From NCBI GenBank assembly GCA_951217055.1, contig OX578279.1:29414173-29478172 (forward strand): 64,000 nucleotides of DNA, given 5' to 3'. The notes beneath the pieces are model-generated. The model was not told the origin of the DNA, did no database searches, and worked only from the letters and a program-made list of their open reading frames with translations. This document shows, piece by piece, positions 23,079 to 37,244 of the stretch (its first letter is position 1; the number at the start of each line of letters is the position of its first letter). Position numbers and translations under genes: made by a program. This DNA is from Gerris lacustris (Eukaryota > Arthropoda > Insecta > Hemiptera > Gerridae).

Positions 23079-25972
23079 CTTAACACTAATAAAGGGAAAA
23101 ATATATTAAAGTTATATTTTTTTCTATTATATAAATAGTTCCCTTTTATATCAAACAAATTCTGTAAGTGGTACATGAATGTAACCGTGCGATTTATTGT
23201 ATCTGTATGTGTGTCACAACTGTTACGATAGTAACAGTTGCGACATCTAAAAATGGATAATTTATTATTGCTAAACAAAGAAATAGGAATATATTTCATA
23301 TGTGTTACGTCGCATCTATATATTTTTAAGGAATGTCGGCTTGGAATATTCTAGGGTTTTCTTTAAAAACCCAACCTTGCTTGATGAATACTTTATTATG
23401 ATCTTTGCTTATAAATAGTTTCTTTTTTAAGAAATGTATATTTATAAAAAAAATAATTTCAAATGACGTGTCCAAGATAACTTTCGCTATTTACCTTATT
23501 TATCTATAAATAAATATACCATTTTAATGGATGAGACACAAGCAAGACAAAATGTCTTCTCTAATGTTATGTCAGTAGGTATGCTTACGGTTTTGTCTCG
23601 CACTTTCCTGTCTAAATCACTAACGTTTAGAATAAGGTTAACTCACAGAGATAACTATGCCATCATTGTGTGTTATCAAGCTACATCTATCTATTAAGTC
23701 TCCAACTTCTCGAATAAGTAAAAGGGTAAACATTTGGGAGGGTTATTCAGCTTGTGGTAACCAAGCATAAAGATGATCTCATCATTCAGTAGACGAGTAA
23801 ACAGACTGCATACTGGATTCCCCATCCTTCATCGACCTAAAGGGAGAGGAAAGGTAATCAAGCCTAGCCCAAACTAATGCTTCTTGTTAGGACGTTAAGA
23901 CCCACAAAAAAATGAAAACAAATAAAAGAATAAAAATTGATAAACTTAAAATAATTTCTCGATTTTGCCTCGATTTACTTTGATAGTGTATTTTATTTAT
24001 CGGTAATTTAATTTAGTAGTTTAGACTTAGACTACACGCCTTAGAACAGACCACAGAAGACAAATAGAATTGTTTTATAAACATTTTTTTTTTTGGACTC
24101 TAAAGGCCTTAAAAAATAGAATTTTGGCACCTTCGCAATACATTCCTTTTATAAAAATATGAGAAAGTAAAAAGTATGTTCATTTTCAAAAACAAGGGTT
24201 TGAAATCATCAGAAAATTAAACGATTTTGTTATGGGCATTAGAATATATCCAGAAAAATTAATGTAATTCTGCTGCATTTCACCTAAGTTTTATTTAATC
24301 GTTTAGTTTTAATAATTGTTTCTTTTTTACTTTTCCTACTATTTTTAAATAATTTTAAGAAAAAGGAACATTAAAAACGTAAGGAACAAATAAACAATAG
24401 ACAAAAGAAAAAAATTAAATTACATAAAACGTAAAAAAGAAACAATTGTAAAGAAAGCCGATTTTGATCGGAGAAAAAATTGGGTCGGAGTCCGTACATT
24501 TACCAATATCAAATACAACAAGAAGAGCTATTCACCTAACACACTGTTAATTATAATAGAATTATCTCAATAATATCATTATTGTAGTTTTGTAACTTTT
24601 ATTTAAAAAAACAAAAAAAAAACAGATTAATGAAAACGGAAATACGAGGCAAGGAAGATTGAGAAGGTTAGAAAGTCAATAGGAATGAAAAGGCTAGTTA
24701 AGGGTTGCCACTACTAACTCACTTCGTGACCATAATTCTTTCTAAACTGTGCATAGTCATAGTTCTAAACTAAAATAAAAAAACCGAACTAACACTTTTC
24801 CCTTTAATTAAACGGAAATTTGTATAAAAACATTTGTTTTTAATTTAGAATAAAATAAAAGTATTAGATTGTAATGATATTAGATTATTATGAATAATTT
24901 ATTCATAATAATATACTTAAGTATAAAAATTCTGTTAAACCAAAACAATATAAAGTCTAAAATACCTGAACTCCGAAATAGACTGAACTCCGTTGCATTA
25001 CGTCAATCAGTCGTGAATGATCTTCATATTACTCAAATTATTTCATAAATTATCACAAAATTATTTTTGAAACGTATTATCGATAATTTTAAACTAAATA
25101 ACATTCGATAAAACACAAAATCAAGAAAAGATTTTACTCGGAAAAAAGAACAAACTGTAGTTGTCATTGAAAGAGAAACGTATCGAAATTTATAAAAATA
25201 AGTTAATGATAACTCACAATACATTTTCAAAGACTTGATTAACGATTTTAAATACTTTTCTTTTAATTAAGAAGTGAATTTGTTTAAAGATTCGATAGAA
25301 ATGAAGTCGCAAAAAGACACGTAATCAAATCCAATATGGCCGAAAATTGCATTTAGGACTATCATAACTACCAACATAACCATACAAAATTAAACTAAAA
25401 TTATTATCGATATTAGTGATAAATTAATTTTATACTTCATTATTTTAAATCAATTTTAGTTTAACCTACAAAAAGCAAATATGATTTGTTTTATCTTTTT
25501 CTTATGTTTTATGTTATTGTGGGATAACCTCTCCGTACTGCTATAAGAAGAAAAATAATTTGTTTACACAATAAGTATAAGTTTTTTTGGTAAATATCGG
25601 CAATAGCGTACCCCTTCTCACTCCAACGTATTTTTTGACGAAGGGATATCAACTCTCCTGCGAACAAACCATTCATATATGTATAATTATTATATAAATA
25701 TATTATTATATACGAATGGAAGGGATGAATGGATAAATCGAAGCCAATTGTACGACTTCGAAAGACATCGATTACATGGAAGGGGTACACTATTGCCGAG
25801 TTTAGCCAATAATATAGTTTTAAAGTTCGCTAAATACACTATTATATTTTATCAAATGGAATGAAATTTAAATGTTTTTATAATACCACAAATCCGAAAA
25901 ATAAATTGATTAATTAGTACAAAACAAATTCGTAAATCTTATTTGTCAACTACGCTGAGTAACGATGTCCCT
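23079..25972. other. Gene-free AT-rich stretch
   Basis: No supported exon or repeat. A somewhat GC-richer patch at 23540-23900 has no open frame of note. Confidence 0.5.
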
Positions 25973-25975
25973 TTA

Positions 25976-26686
25976 AGGCCACTTTACACTATGTGATTTT
26001 TTTGACTTCCCTTATGATTTTTTCAGAAGCTAATTTAAAATTGTCCTCACGGTATGATATTCTATATGATTAGTCATAAAGAAAATCATATCGTCAGTCT
26101 CAAGGAATAGGAACCATCCTATTTTACTACGTTTTTATTAGCTTGAATTCTTGTTTGTTTGTTTGTTTGTCCGGTACAAATCTGGCAATCGATTTCTAAC
26201 TAACTTCCCGCATAGCTAGACATTTGAAACTTTTAGCATAGCTCAGAACACGACGACAATGCATTATTTTAATACTTTTAGCCATCTTTCAGCAGAATTT
26301 AATTAGTTTTCAGCAAATTTTGCTGTGCGGAAAGTTAGTTCGGAAAAAATCCGCAAGTTATTTGTTATTATTTATCAAAAGGTAAGGTATGCTTTTTTAG
26401 ACTACTTTTACAACGTAAAGGTTATAATTCACTTGTTTGTTTTGTTTTCAATGTTGTTTTTGTTTCCTTTATTAAGGCCCCAATCGTTGTACAACCAAGT
26501 TGAACCACCGACCTGCACTTTAAAATATAAAGGCCTTATATAAACCTTTTATAACATAGGTTTCACCTCCAAATCATATGACTCAAGTCAAAAAGTGTAA
26601 ACATAAGAAAAATATCATATTATTTTTGTGTATGATTTAGTCGCACAGAAAGTCATATGATAAAATCACATAGTTTAAAGTGGCCT
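25976..26686. mobile_element. Harbinger-type MITE with TTA target duplication
   Basis: The terminal inverted repeats AGGCCACTTTACACTATGTG and its near-complement (one mismatch in 25 bp) sit between TTA at 25973-25975 and TTA at 26687-26689. A 3-bp TWA duplication with such ends is typical of the PIF/Harbinger group. At 711 bp with no recognisable transposase it is non-autonomous. A (GTTT)n run lies at 26153-26171. A 72-codon frame inside it (26325-26543) matches nothing I recognise. Confidence 0.75.
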
Positions 26687-26689
26687 TTA

Positions 26690-28984
26690 GTAAAATTGAT
26701 TCATAACAAGCATATCGGTGCAAAATGGAGGACTAATAAATAATTTTTAAGCTCAACATTGTTCAAAACACAAAGCGGGTGTTGATATTAGGAATTTATA
26801 TTTTCCAGCTTTGTTTGGCTTTTACTCAGTTGTATGATTGTTATTTTTATAGAATATATAATTGTAAAAGTTTGCGTATAGTTATAAAATATTCAAATTC
26901 TCTTGACATATGCACATCATAAAATAAAAATGAATATTACAAGTTGATGGCTATAGAAGTGAACAAATCAATCAAATAGAAATGCTCGCATACATCAATA
27001 TTGTAATAAAGTATAAAGTCCGAACTATACTTAACCGTGACGTTCCAAATAAATAAATCTTCGAGTAACACCACTTATTACGATAATCTACATCGAACAA
27101 TTTACATTTGTCTTGAGTAATTGCTATCTTCCTACTTCACAGATTAAAAAGATAATTATTCCCATGTAAGAAGTACGAGAATAAAGTCGCACCAATTCTT
27201 TTCCAACTGATGATTACTTTTAAATTATAGGATCATCCTTAGCTTAACACAAAAAAATGAAGCTCTAACTTGAAATCCTTGAAAGGACTGCAAACAAATT
27301 ATTCACACTACGATGATATACAAACCAGATGGCCTATTACAAAAATAAATAAAAAAAATTAAATCACTGAAGCAATTTTTGATTACTAGGTTCTTATTAT
27401 TTTGACTTTTTGTACTTGCTCCTTTCATGTACAAATGAGAAACAAATTACGCTTATATAGCCTACGGATTTAGTGTCGATTGTAAGAGCGCTCCAGTGTT
27501 ACCATTAACATTGGTTTGACCACCTTTTCAAATAAAACTTCAAAATGAAAGTAAAAGAAAAGCTTTCTGACAGTGGAAGTTTTACAATAATTATCGAACG
27601 AGTCAGGAAAAATGATACTGAGAGAAAATATCGAGACTCAAAATATGAAAATAAATGCAGTAGAGATAAGCATTATACATAATTAGCAAAAGATGTTCCT
27701 ATAAATCAAACGAATCTCGATAATATAGGCAAAATTATGTACGAAAGGGAGTAAACCTAGGTACGACATTTAGCAAGGAGTGCGTGAGAAGGGATAAATA
27801 TTGATATTATTGAATGTTATTTGATGAATGGTAAGAGAAATAAAGAAAGATTAGGGCAAGAAGAAAATAAATGAAAAAAGCAAAAGGGAAAAATAAAGTT
27901 CAAGAGTTAAGTATAGTGGAGAAAATAATACGGCAATATGATTGTAAAGAATCCTTCATAGAAATCGAAAAATAATTTTTATGATAGGTAAGGTATAGGT
28001 AAATTTTAATTTTAATGATTAATTTATTTATCAACACACCTCGATATGATAAGCAGAGTGAATTACTTACTTATCCAGGATTTAAATGAAATATTTCAAC
28101 GATTTTAGAGTGTAATTTGTGAAATTTCCAACAACATTGTGTTTAACCAAAGCAAGTAATATTAATGCATTATTGCTTTACTTCTTTGTGTTGTGGGTCT
28201 TGCTTAAATGATTAATACAGCGAAACATTATTTCAATTATTAAGTGTAGAACAATTATTATTAATTACGGAATGAATATAGATTAACATTATTATAACGG
28301 AATGAATATAGATTAACATTTAAGAATCTTCTATAAATAATTCACGTATTACAAACAAGGTCATCCGATGACATCAACGGTGAAGAGATCGTTCCTTGTT
28401 TCTAAACGATACTATTAGTGTGACTTACTTATCTTTCTCTTTAAAAATCTTAATCATAATATTCCACTAAAGTAAATAACAAGTAATTCTCTGAAAAATA
28501 TTTTCAAAACCGTTTTATAATGCTAAGTTACTGTTGTTGCAAACTTCCGCTATGATCATAATGTTGTAATTACCGATTCTAGAATCACAATTCTTTTTAG
28601 AGACCTTGAACCTTTATAGTTCTATTAATAAATTAATCTCCAACCTTCTTACCATCTAAATCTAAACCACAATAGTATTTGTTTCACCATAATAATATAT
28701 GTGGCATTAAAAGTATTTGGTGTGCACATTGAAGGAAAGTGAAAACAGGTTTCTATGGCAAGCTTCTCCTGTCATAAAGATTTCGTCAGAGTAAACGATC
28801 AGTACATCATTCTAGATACATTTTTAAAAAAAAAATCAACAAACTTTATTCAAGTTTTTAATACACCAAACTCTATTCAGTTATACCCTGTTATTATTTT
28901 CTAATACATTTATAATTTAAATAACTTATAATAGTCAATTTTTAAGTATAATTTAATAATAATCTGAGGTGACCAAGTATGCAA
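26690..28984. other. Gene-free AT-rich stretch
   Basis: Only the small duplication at 28267 stands out. Confidence 0.5.
28267..28320 (+). repeat. Local 24-bp direct duplication
   Basis: ACGGAATGAATATAGATTAA+CATT occurs at 28267-28290 and again at 28297-28320, a 30-bp period. Confidence 0.8.
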
Positions 28985-29340
28985 CTATACAGGGTGACTC
29001 GCGATAAAATACAAACGCAACTGGTGCATTCTATGGGTCAAATGTAACAAGAAATATCGAGTATAATAATCCTCGAGATATTGATTAATTTCTTGTCGAG
29101 ATATCGAGTGTTTCACGAAAATCTCCAAAAAATGAATAATATCTCAAAAACTAAATGAAATAGAGAAATTGGGCTAAGAGACAATTTTAAAGTGCATAAA
29201 AAAACCTTTCAAAATCACTCATTGATTCAAATTATCTAGCTGCTAAGCATCTTTCAAGTCCTGTTACTTTTAAAAATTTTGATTTTTTAAAATTCGACAA
29301 CCAAATTCCAGAGTTTTCAACTCTTAATTGATGATATTAG
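28985..29340 (+). mobile_element. Probable element end (ACAGGGTGACTCGCG)
   Basis: It begins TACAGGGTGACTCGCGATAA and continues with CGAGATAT-rich sequence (TCGAGATATTGATT, GTCGAGATATCGAGTG). ACAGGGTG starts are common at the ends of arthropod transposons. The other end was not identified. Confidence 0.35.
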
Positions 29341-29699
29341 AAGGATGGTAATGGTGAATTCATGATGTGTCTAATGTCTTAGGGAATATCTCGAACACGA
29401 AGGTGTTCCGGATCCATTTTTATAGGAACTGTTTTGTTTAAAGTAAACAAAAAACCGAAGTATAATGGATGAAATTGAGTTGTGTATCGCCTTATCATAA
29501 AATTGATATTCGTAACCATATAAATCCCACTTCATACAATTTTTGTGGCTTTACTAACTATAAGTGTTCTTACCTTTTAATTTCACTATTATTCACTAGA
29601 GTAATTAGTAACCAATATGTTTTCCCCTTTGACACGAATTTAAAACATCAAATTAAAGCCGCTTGAATTAACCAATTTATTATAGTAACGAATAGAAAC

Positions 29700-32600
29700 G
29701 TACAAATGTATCGATGTCAGTGGTTTCAAGTAAAAAATTAATTCCGTTTTGCAGTCTTTCATAGAAGGAGTATTAAGACAGTGAGAGTTTATTATGAGTA
29801 TTGTTTATTATGAGTTTATTAGGAGTATTATGACAGTGACAGTTCGTTTAGTGGTATAGCATACATATTATATAAAATCTTTGTTTAAAATCGAAACCCT
29901 AGTAATACAAATACATCAATTCAATGTAAATGTCAATAATAACAAAGGTGTTAAACATTAACTTTAGTGTTCAATCTATATATAGGAATCATTCAGTCAC
30001 AATACGTTATGAAGAAATGCAATCGATATTTTAATTTAAAGTCTTGTTTCATACCAATGTAAAACATGAAGTAATATTTTGTTTCGAACGTGTTGATCTT
30101 TAAAACAATAACCAATGAAATGTTTTTGTCTTTTACTGTAGTGTAGTTTAACGGGGGGAAAATAAATTAAATGACAACACTGGAAGAAACAAATAGAATG
30201 ACAAATTTGTCTGGTTTTAGAGTTCGACAATAGAAGGAATACGATGTTTACTGGTCCAGGTGACAATTATTCAGGGCGAGGGTCGAGCCAGATAGATCCT
30301 TGACCGACAAGACACCGCCCAGAAATAACCATACTACTCCTATTCTCTTTTTTTAATATAACAGGACCCGATAAAGTATAATATACTATAAATCAGAGCG
30401 AAAGAAACCTTTAACCTACTTTAAAATGCGTCTAAGTTGTCTGAGAAACAAGTTTTTTTTTGCGTGTACGTGCGCTATACTATAACTTTAAAACAACTGC
30501 TCCTGTGACCTGCAATATCCAACGTTTAAAGTCCTTCAATAAAAATCCGTTACTATATTGAAAAACCTTTAAAAAATTCAACATATATTTTATACTTGTT
30601 ATATATTTATAATAAAACAATATTAACCCACTTAAACTTTATTAGAAAACAAAAAAAAAATGTAAACTCTACCTAATTATTTATTTAAATCCATTTAATA
30701 GCGTTGAAAGACAAATGTATTAAAAGTCAAATGCCTAGCTACTTATAAAATAAAAATATAATAACATTTATCAGGCTATAAAATAATAAATTATCATAAA
30801 TAAGATTTATATCATCAGGTTTATTAAAATTAAATAAATAAATCTTAATCCTTTTATGCTTATTTATCGTACGGTGAAATTATGGTCTCTTTTTTTCGTG
30901 TCTTATAGTGCTATAATAGAAATATTTAAAAAAGCAATACGTCTGCGTTTAGGTAATATTGTAACTGGATGCACAATGGATGGATGTCACAATTACGTTT
31001 TCAGAAAATGCTTTTTAAGTAAGGGCTGTGTCAGTATTGCCGTTAATACTACCAACCAAAGGAAAACCGGGAATATCCATCTTTTGATAACAAGTACGTG
31101 TATGATCGTGAACAGCTGAATAAACCCAAACACGGACTGCACAACATGGACTTCAATACTTTCGCATCAATAGATTTAATGTGTGATTAGACTTATTAAA
31201 AGTAAACCAAACTTAATGAAAAACTAATTTTCAGATCACTGAAGTTGATAAAGCTAAAGTAGCCAAAAGAGGTCTAAAAATAACGAATTAATCAATTCTG
31301 ATCAGTAAGAGCGCAAATTAAGTGCATGACGAATAAAAGCGACTTGAGTGCAATCCATCCAAGCCTCAATCGGAGGGCCTCAAAACATCAAATAAAAACA
31401 AATAATTTTGTGAACTTTATGAATATTAAGCCCAAGCATCATTACTGGTTATATAAAACTGAATATTTAGTCGAATTTATACCTGATTTGATCTTCTCCT
31501 TAAGAGGAAGGTTCATCTGTCTGCTTGAGTGGGAGGTTTGGATCCATATTTTTGAGTTGACGGTTTAGACGTCAACTCATCTATCAGCACAGAAACTCGA
31601 CCAAGCGCAACTTGTCAACTCAAGCTAACATTTTAAATCTCCCCTTGATAAAGCTTTTAAGCTTCATCCTAATACAATAGTGTTAGAAGTGAAACGTCAA
31701 TCGGAAGCGGATATCATCAGTATCTACCAGACAAGATTAACTGGCGATCGCCAGTGGATTAAAATATGCCGTAATATAAAATACCGCACTATAAAATAGA
31801 ATAATAATTAACGTAGTAAAAATAAGATCGATTCCCTCTCTTTCTGCGGTCTGTGCCTTTTTTGTTTATCGTTTCTGGTTAGGAACCAACAATCAACAAT
31901 GTAAATTTGTTTCATATATGCAGTTCCCTAAAAAAAACTTAATGTATACAACCAGTACAGATTATATGTGTAATAATATAAGTACAGATTCTATTCAATC
32001 ACCTTGAGATGTGAAAACTACACAATTTTGTATTTACATACATAATCTACTTAAATTGGATATAATTATTTGACGTATTTTACAAATTTATGGTATACAA
32101 ATGAATTGATTATATTTTTAAAAGATTAAGCTTGCGGTAAACTTACTGAAAATTATTGTAATAAAACAAGTCTTTATCTTTTAAAAATGCAAATAGATCG
32201 GCTACAAAGTAGAATGAAGAAAAAAAGAAGGATAAATAAAGAAATTTAAATTCTAAGAAAAATAACACTTTCATTAATTTTACTATTATATAAAATAAAT
32301 GATAAGTTAATAAATCAGCGCTTGGAATAAAATTATTAAAGTAACTAATGTTCAAGATTGTGTCTCTACATAAATTTCATTATGTGTCAATAGAGGGCAA
32401 CCGTTTCTACATATTTTTTTTGTAGACGGTAGCTAATAAGCTGGGAGAGACTGGGTGTCCAGTCCAATGGTGTAATAGTACCTTGACCATCGTCTACATC
32501 TATTAACTCTGTCTGGCTATTTCTCATGACCAGGTAAAGTGAATCATTCTTGTCCTTAAGTCCTTGCATTCAATTTTGGTATTTATGACTGGATTATTTA

Positions 32601-33392
32601 GATCGGAAATTCCTACAAGTACCGAATCCAGTTAACCTGTTTCCTTAAAGAAGGTTGTTCGCGGTGAACAGATGAGTTACACAATTTCTTTAGCACTAGA
32701 TTGTGCAAAGAACGATAAGAACAAATTATGGGATCCTAGAGCTTTATAAGTTTGACTTATTTCAACACGATAAATTTAAATGAAGGCGCACCTCGACTTA
32801 AAAATTGATTACGTTTAGATAATTCTAAAATTGAAATATCGCCAACTTAAAATATACTTTTAATAATTCCTGGAACTAAGATAATACATTAGCTTACCCC
32901 AGTCTATCTCAAACAGAGATAGACATTAACACGGTCTAAAAAGCAAGATGAAGGCATTAATTAAGCATCTTAATAGCCACATATATACAATTATTCAATC
33001 TTCGCCTATATACGCCTTAGAATGACTTTTTTTTAACACCAAATTTCATTGAAAGTTAATGATCTATTGAGCGTTAGCACAAACCACGTGGCATTAGCCA
33101 CAACCCTACGTGGTAATTCATCGAACTTTTGCTCTATGATCAATCATCGACCATACATGTCATATAATATATGACATTATGCAAAACAGAAATAGCTTCG
33201 AATTAATTTAGACATTTTATCTTGCGACGCTATGGATACTTTTCCGGCAAACAACAAGCAGACAGCTCCGACAAATTTATTTTTAGTTGAACTTTTTAGT
33301 TTTCTAAGAAACTCTGACATTGGGGACATCTCCGTTACGCAGCAAACCGTCCATTTCGGATCTATATTATTCAGCACCATAGAGCCTCAAGA
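29700..33392. other. Intergenic, with two short coding-like frames
   Basis: The - strand frames 32569-32387 (LIDVDDGQGTITPLDWTPSL) and 33380-33177 (VCCVTEMSPMSEFLRKLKSS) have coding-like composition but no start context or partner exons and no family I recognise. They could be transposon debris. A direct local repeat (GAGTATTATGACAGTGA variants) lies at 29768-29850. Confidence 0.3.
30465..30600 (-). repeat. Dispersed repeat, inverse copy of 20000-20120
   Basis: Contains CTCCTGTGACCTGCAATATC and AAAGTCCTTCAATAAAAAT, the complement of the copy at 20.0 kb. Confidence 0.65.
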
Positions 33393-33685
33393 AATAGAAT
33401 AATGAAAAACGAAAAGCCTCTCCACAAAATGAATGTCTACTTCTCAAAACTAGTTATCCGCCTCTCGGCCATCATCAGTGCCTACAATAAAAGATAAATA
33501 TATCTCCATAAGTACTATATTAAAACACACAGTGATTTATGTTCCCCTTTTGTTTTTAAATAGTACTTATGTAGCTATATTTATATTTTATTGTAGGCAA
33601 TGATGATGGCCGAGAAGCCGAAAACTAGTTTTAAGATGAAATCATTCATTTTGTGGAGAGGCTTTCCGTTATTCATTATTCTATT
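33393..33685. mobile_element. Snap-back palindromic element, copy 2
   Basis: Arms of about 95 bp: AATAGAATAATGAAAAACG, CCTCTCCACAAAATGAATG, AAAACTAGTT and CTCGGCCATCATCAGTGCC on the left, their complement on the right, with about 100 bp of unique centre. Both arms carry the TGATGATGGCCGAG-type motif, pointing in opposite directions. Confidence 0.8.
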
Positions 33686-36494
33686 GACGTTAACTCAACT
33701 TGCCCTCTTATTGATCAGCCTTAAGAAATTATTTTATTAACACTAGGTATTTTTAAATACCTTTTGTACATATAAATGCATACAGGATTCATAGAAAATC
33801 ATCACATCTCGTAAATGTTGGATTGATTTCATTCTTACATGCATGTAATGATGAGATAGGTGTTAATATTTGTCTATTACAGCATTATTATATTTAAGTC
33901 ATACAAAAAGAACAATTTAATTTTAAACAAAAATATCTAATAAACTAGAACATTTTCTTTACTTTTTAAGTGCTCTTCAAAATCAAGATAGGCAGATACG
34001 TAGTATACGGTATACGGCCGCAACAACCTTTATTGCACTTCAGCTGCATAGGAATCCATACATTTTAAATCCTAAATAAAATTTATATTATTTTCCAAGT
34101 GAACGTATATCATGTCCCTAATAAATTGTCAACGTAACAAAGAAAAGCAGAGGAAACAATAATTTTAAGTAGTTTTGTAAAAGTACATTGTTAAATTTAT
34201 TGTGTGCTTCAAATGACAGAGTACTTAAATGTGAATTTATTTTTTGAAAAGAAAAAAAATGAAAGATATTCTCTATTTTCTTACAATTGTAAAGATACAG
34301 ATCAATTTATGTACAAGATAACTATAGAAATCAAAAATTAAAAAATAACCTTAAGCAACCTTATTTTGGTTCACCTTTAAAAATTAAGATATAAATTAGA
34401 ACTACAATAGTATTATGTTGGACACTTCAATTTTTTATTTATACGTTTTATGAAAATATATTATTTAATTTATTTCTATTTGCAGAAAGAATTAAAATGA
34501 ATTATTATATAATCTTCCTATTTTCCTTTCTTATCAATAAATTTCATTCAAATATAATACTTCATTCTACTTTTTTTCTGATGGGTGGACAAGTTTAATA
34601 GATGTTTCGTTTCAGTCGTAACCATTTATTTTAAGCTCAATATCAAGATATTTATATTTTATAAATCAGCAAAGATGTAGGTAACTTACAAAACAAGAAA
34701 CATTCAGTTTTTATCTTTAAGCTATAAATAACTGATGTTCAAATTGAAAAACGTTTATATTATAAATTTCCTTTTCGAATTTGAAAATAGTTTATATCCA
34801 CCATTTTAAAGATAATGTTTTTATACCTTAACTTAAAGATTTTTAGAAAAGAAAAAAAACACAGTTTATTTCGAAATAAATAACGGAAGAGGAAATTTTA
34901 AAAAAAAATTCATACGAACATTTCAGACCGGGTTTATATCAACTAGTGTATACAGCAGTTCTACAACAACTATTAAAGAACCATCTAAAGTTTGTATAAA
35001 ATCTTAGTAGGTACTTAAAAATAAATATATGTATATTGTGTCCTTGAAAATTATTTTATAAGCTTGTGTAAAATTTATGTATAAACTTTTAAGACCATTG
35101 TTATATCTTCTCTTTTTTGGACAAAAATACAATATTTTTTCAGATCGCTAAGGGGATATTTTTTTTTTTTAAAAAAAACAAACATTTATTTTACCTTAAA
35201 AGTTAAAGAAAACGTTTTTTCTTACATCTTAAGAACATTTCGATATTTCTGACCTTGATATAAATTACTTCATTCCTGCACGAATTTGAATAACGTCCAA
35301 AGATTCACGTGATTAGTTTACGTCTGTACATATTAAATCGACTAGGAATTTCGAATTTTGTTAATAAGAATAAGGCAGAAGCATCAAAATATCTTGTAAT
35401 GATCCGAATGTATGCTTAACTCGAAGTATTTTAAGACCTTACAATATATAAATATTATTTTCATTATGCATTTTGTATATCTAATATTTTACATATTTTG
35501 TTGTTGTATTTTTATTAATTTTTTATCATTATTTATATAAAACGGAGACTGCGCTGACCTTTAACATTAACTGGTTTTTTAAAATTTATTTTATATAATA
35601 TCTTTTTTTTAACTAAATGATTACCACCAAGTAAATACATCATTTAATCCATAAATAAATGATGCACCATTCTTTTTAAAAATATCCAGATAGGGATGTT
35701 ATTTGTCCATTTAATCTATATAAATGTGGATAGTAGGTTTAAAAGTAACTATTTCTAAGTGCTCGTCATAAAGAGAATATGAATTCAAGGTAATCTTAGT
35801 TCTCCTACTAGAATGCATCTTAAGCAAATTATAATACAATGTCAAAATATTTTATGTGCATAAATTATATTGTATACTTTATGCAAACATATTTTAACCT
35901 TTAGTAATTGTGGTAAACTTAAGACTTTGTGGTAAACATAGTTACCACCGAGCTTCTAGGAAAACCAATTTTTTCAGGTGAGTCTTAAAGGGTTGGGTGG
36001 GGGCTTAATCTCTGCCGAGAGAAAATAGAGGTAGTAAATTGCTTCCTTCATCCTAACACTAGACAAATGATGAGTATAATTTAGCAAGAGAAAGCATAAG
36101 TATAATGATATAAGTTTAAAATTATGATTGTTACTAAAAAATTAGATTGCGCGCATGTTTTTAAAAGAACCATATGTGGATTAACATTGACATAACATTA
36201 TCTGTTACTGACATAAAACAACGGACAAGTAGTTTTCAAAATGTTATGATGGTTTGAAAAAAATGTTGACCATGCAGACTAGAAAAAGAAACGAGACTAA
36301 AAAGTTATCCTGAAGTCTAAAACGCATTTCAGTCTCAATGCTAATGTTATATTAGTAAGATAAAAGGTAAAATATCAACAAAAAGGACATTCGGCTTACT
36401 ATAATTTGACTAGAAGTTATAAGCAGTAAGCCAGCTTTCTATTTCTTGAGCATTGATCTTCCTCTAATTCGAATAAGGTTAAAGGTAATAAAAA
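33686..36494. other. Gene-free AT-rich stretch
   Basis: Long T and A runs. One GC-richer spot at 35940-36055 (GGGTTGGGTGGGGGCTTAAT) with nothing recognisable. Confidence 0.5.
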
Positions 36495-37228
36495 ATAGTC
36501 TGCCAATAAGTGTGGGACATAGCTTCCTCGAGTCATATTTAGTATACTTAAATGATTTAATGCTTTTGCAACCTATTATTATCAAGTTTATTTAATTTTT
36601 CCGTAATTTTATAAACCTGTAAAATTATTTGATTATTGCTTCCGAGCTTACCGAAGGTAACGGAATCTATGTGCGATCGTTCTGAAGAAGGAAAATATTT
36701 TATGTCTACGATTTCAAAAAATCCAAGACAGAAATCCGTTTCAGACATCAGGGAACATATTTTGTTCCGTGTCTGTCTGTCGCTCAATTATTGCGAACCA
36801 ATATATCTTAAAAACTACGTGTCAGATTTTAATTAAATTTGTATGGTAGGTTATAATTAGCTCATTGTTGGTCCCATATAAGTTTCAATCTTCTGCGCTT
36901 ATTAGTTTCTCTTCCAAATGCGCACAAAGATACATTTATTAAAACCTATAGCTTTAAAAGTACTTATCAGATTTGTATACAACTTTTATAGTTTATCGAA
37001 AGTAACCCGCAGATAGCCCCAGATTAATTTTAACCGTCTGTGATCTTTAACTTTTGCTAAATTGATACATTAATTCAAGTAAAAAATCAAAACAATTTTG
37101 ACAGATTAAAAAACGGGGGAAACAATTAAACAAATTAGGCAATAATAGCTTGTAAAAGCATAAAATTAATAAAGTACGTGATAAGGTGCGAAGAAGCTAT
37201 GTGCCACACCAATTGGCAGTCTATTTTT
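36495..37228 (+). mobile_element. Hairpin-ended repeat, copy with terminal inverted repeats
   Basis: The left end AAAATAGTCTGCCAATAAGT (36495-36534) is the inverse of the right end ACCAATTGGCAGTCTATTTT (to 37228). Inside, from 36639, lies the hairpin GCTTCCGAGCTTACCGAAGG followed by TAACGGA, then the conserved CAGAAATCCGTTTCAGACAT segment. About 734 bp, with no long ORF. The short frames on both strands at 36.6 kb are translations of the hairpin region. Confidence 0.75.
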
Positions 37229-37244
37229 AAATAAATTAAAGTAT

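Noticed and set aside
36557..36836. Frames on both strands at 36.6 kb
   Set aside because: Translations of the hairpin end of a dispersed repeat; the same residues appear at 41.4 kb from another copy.
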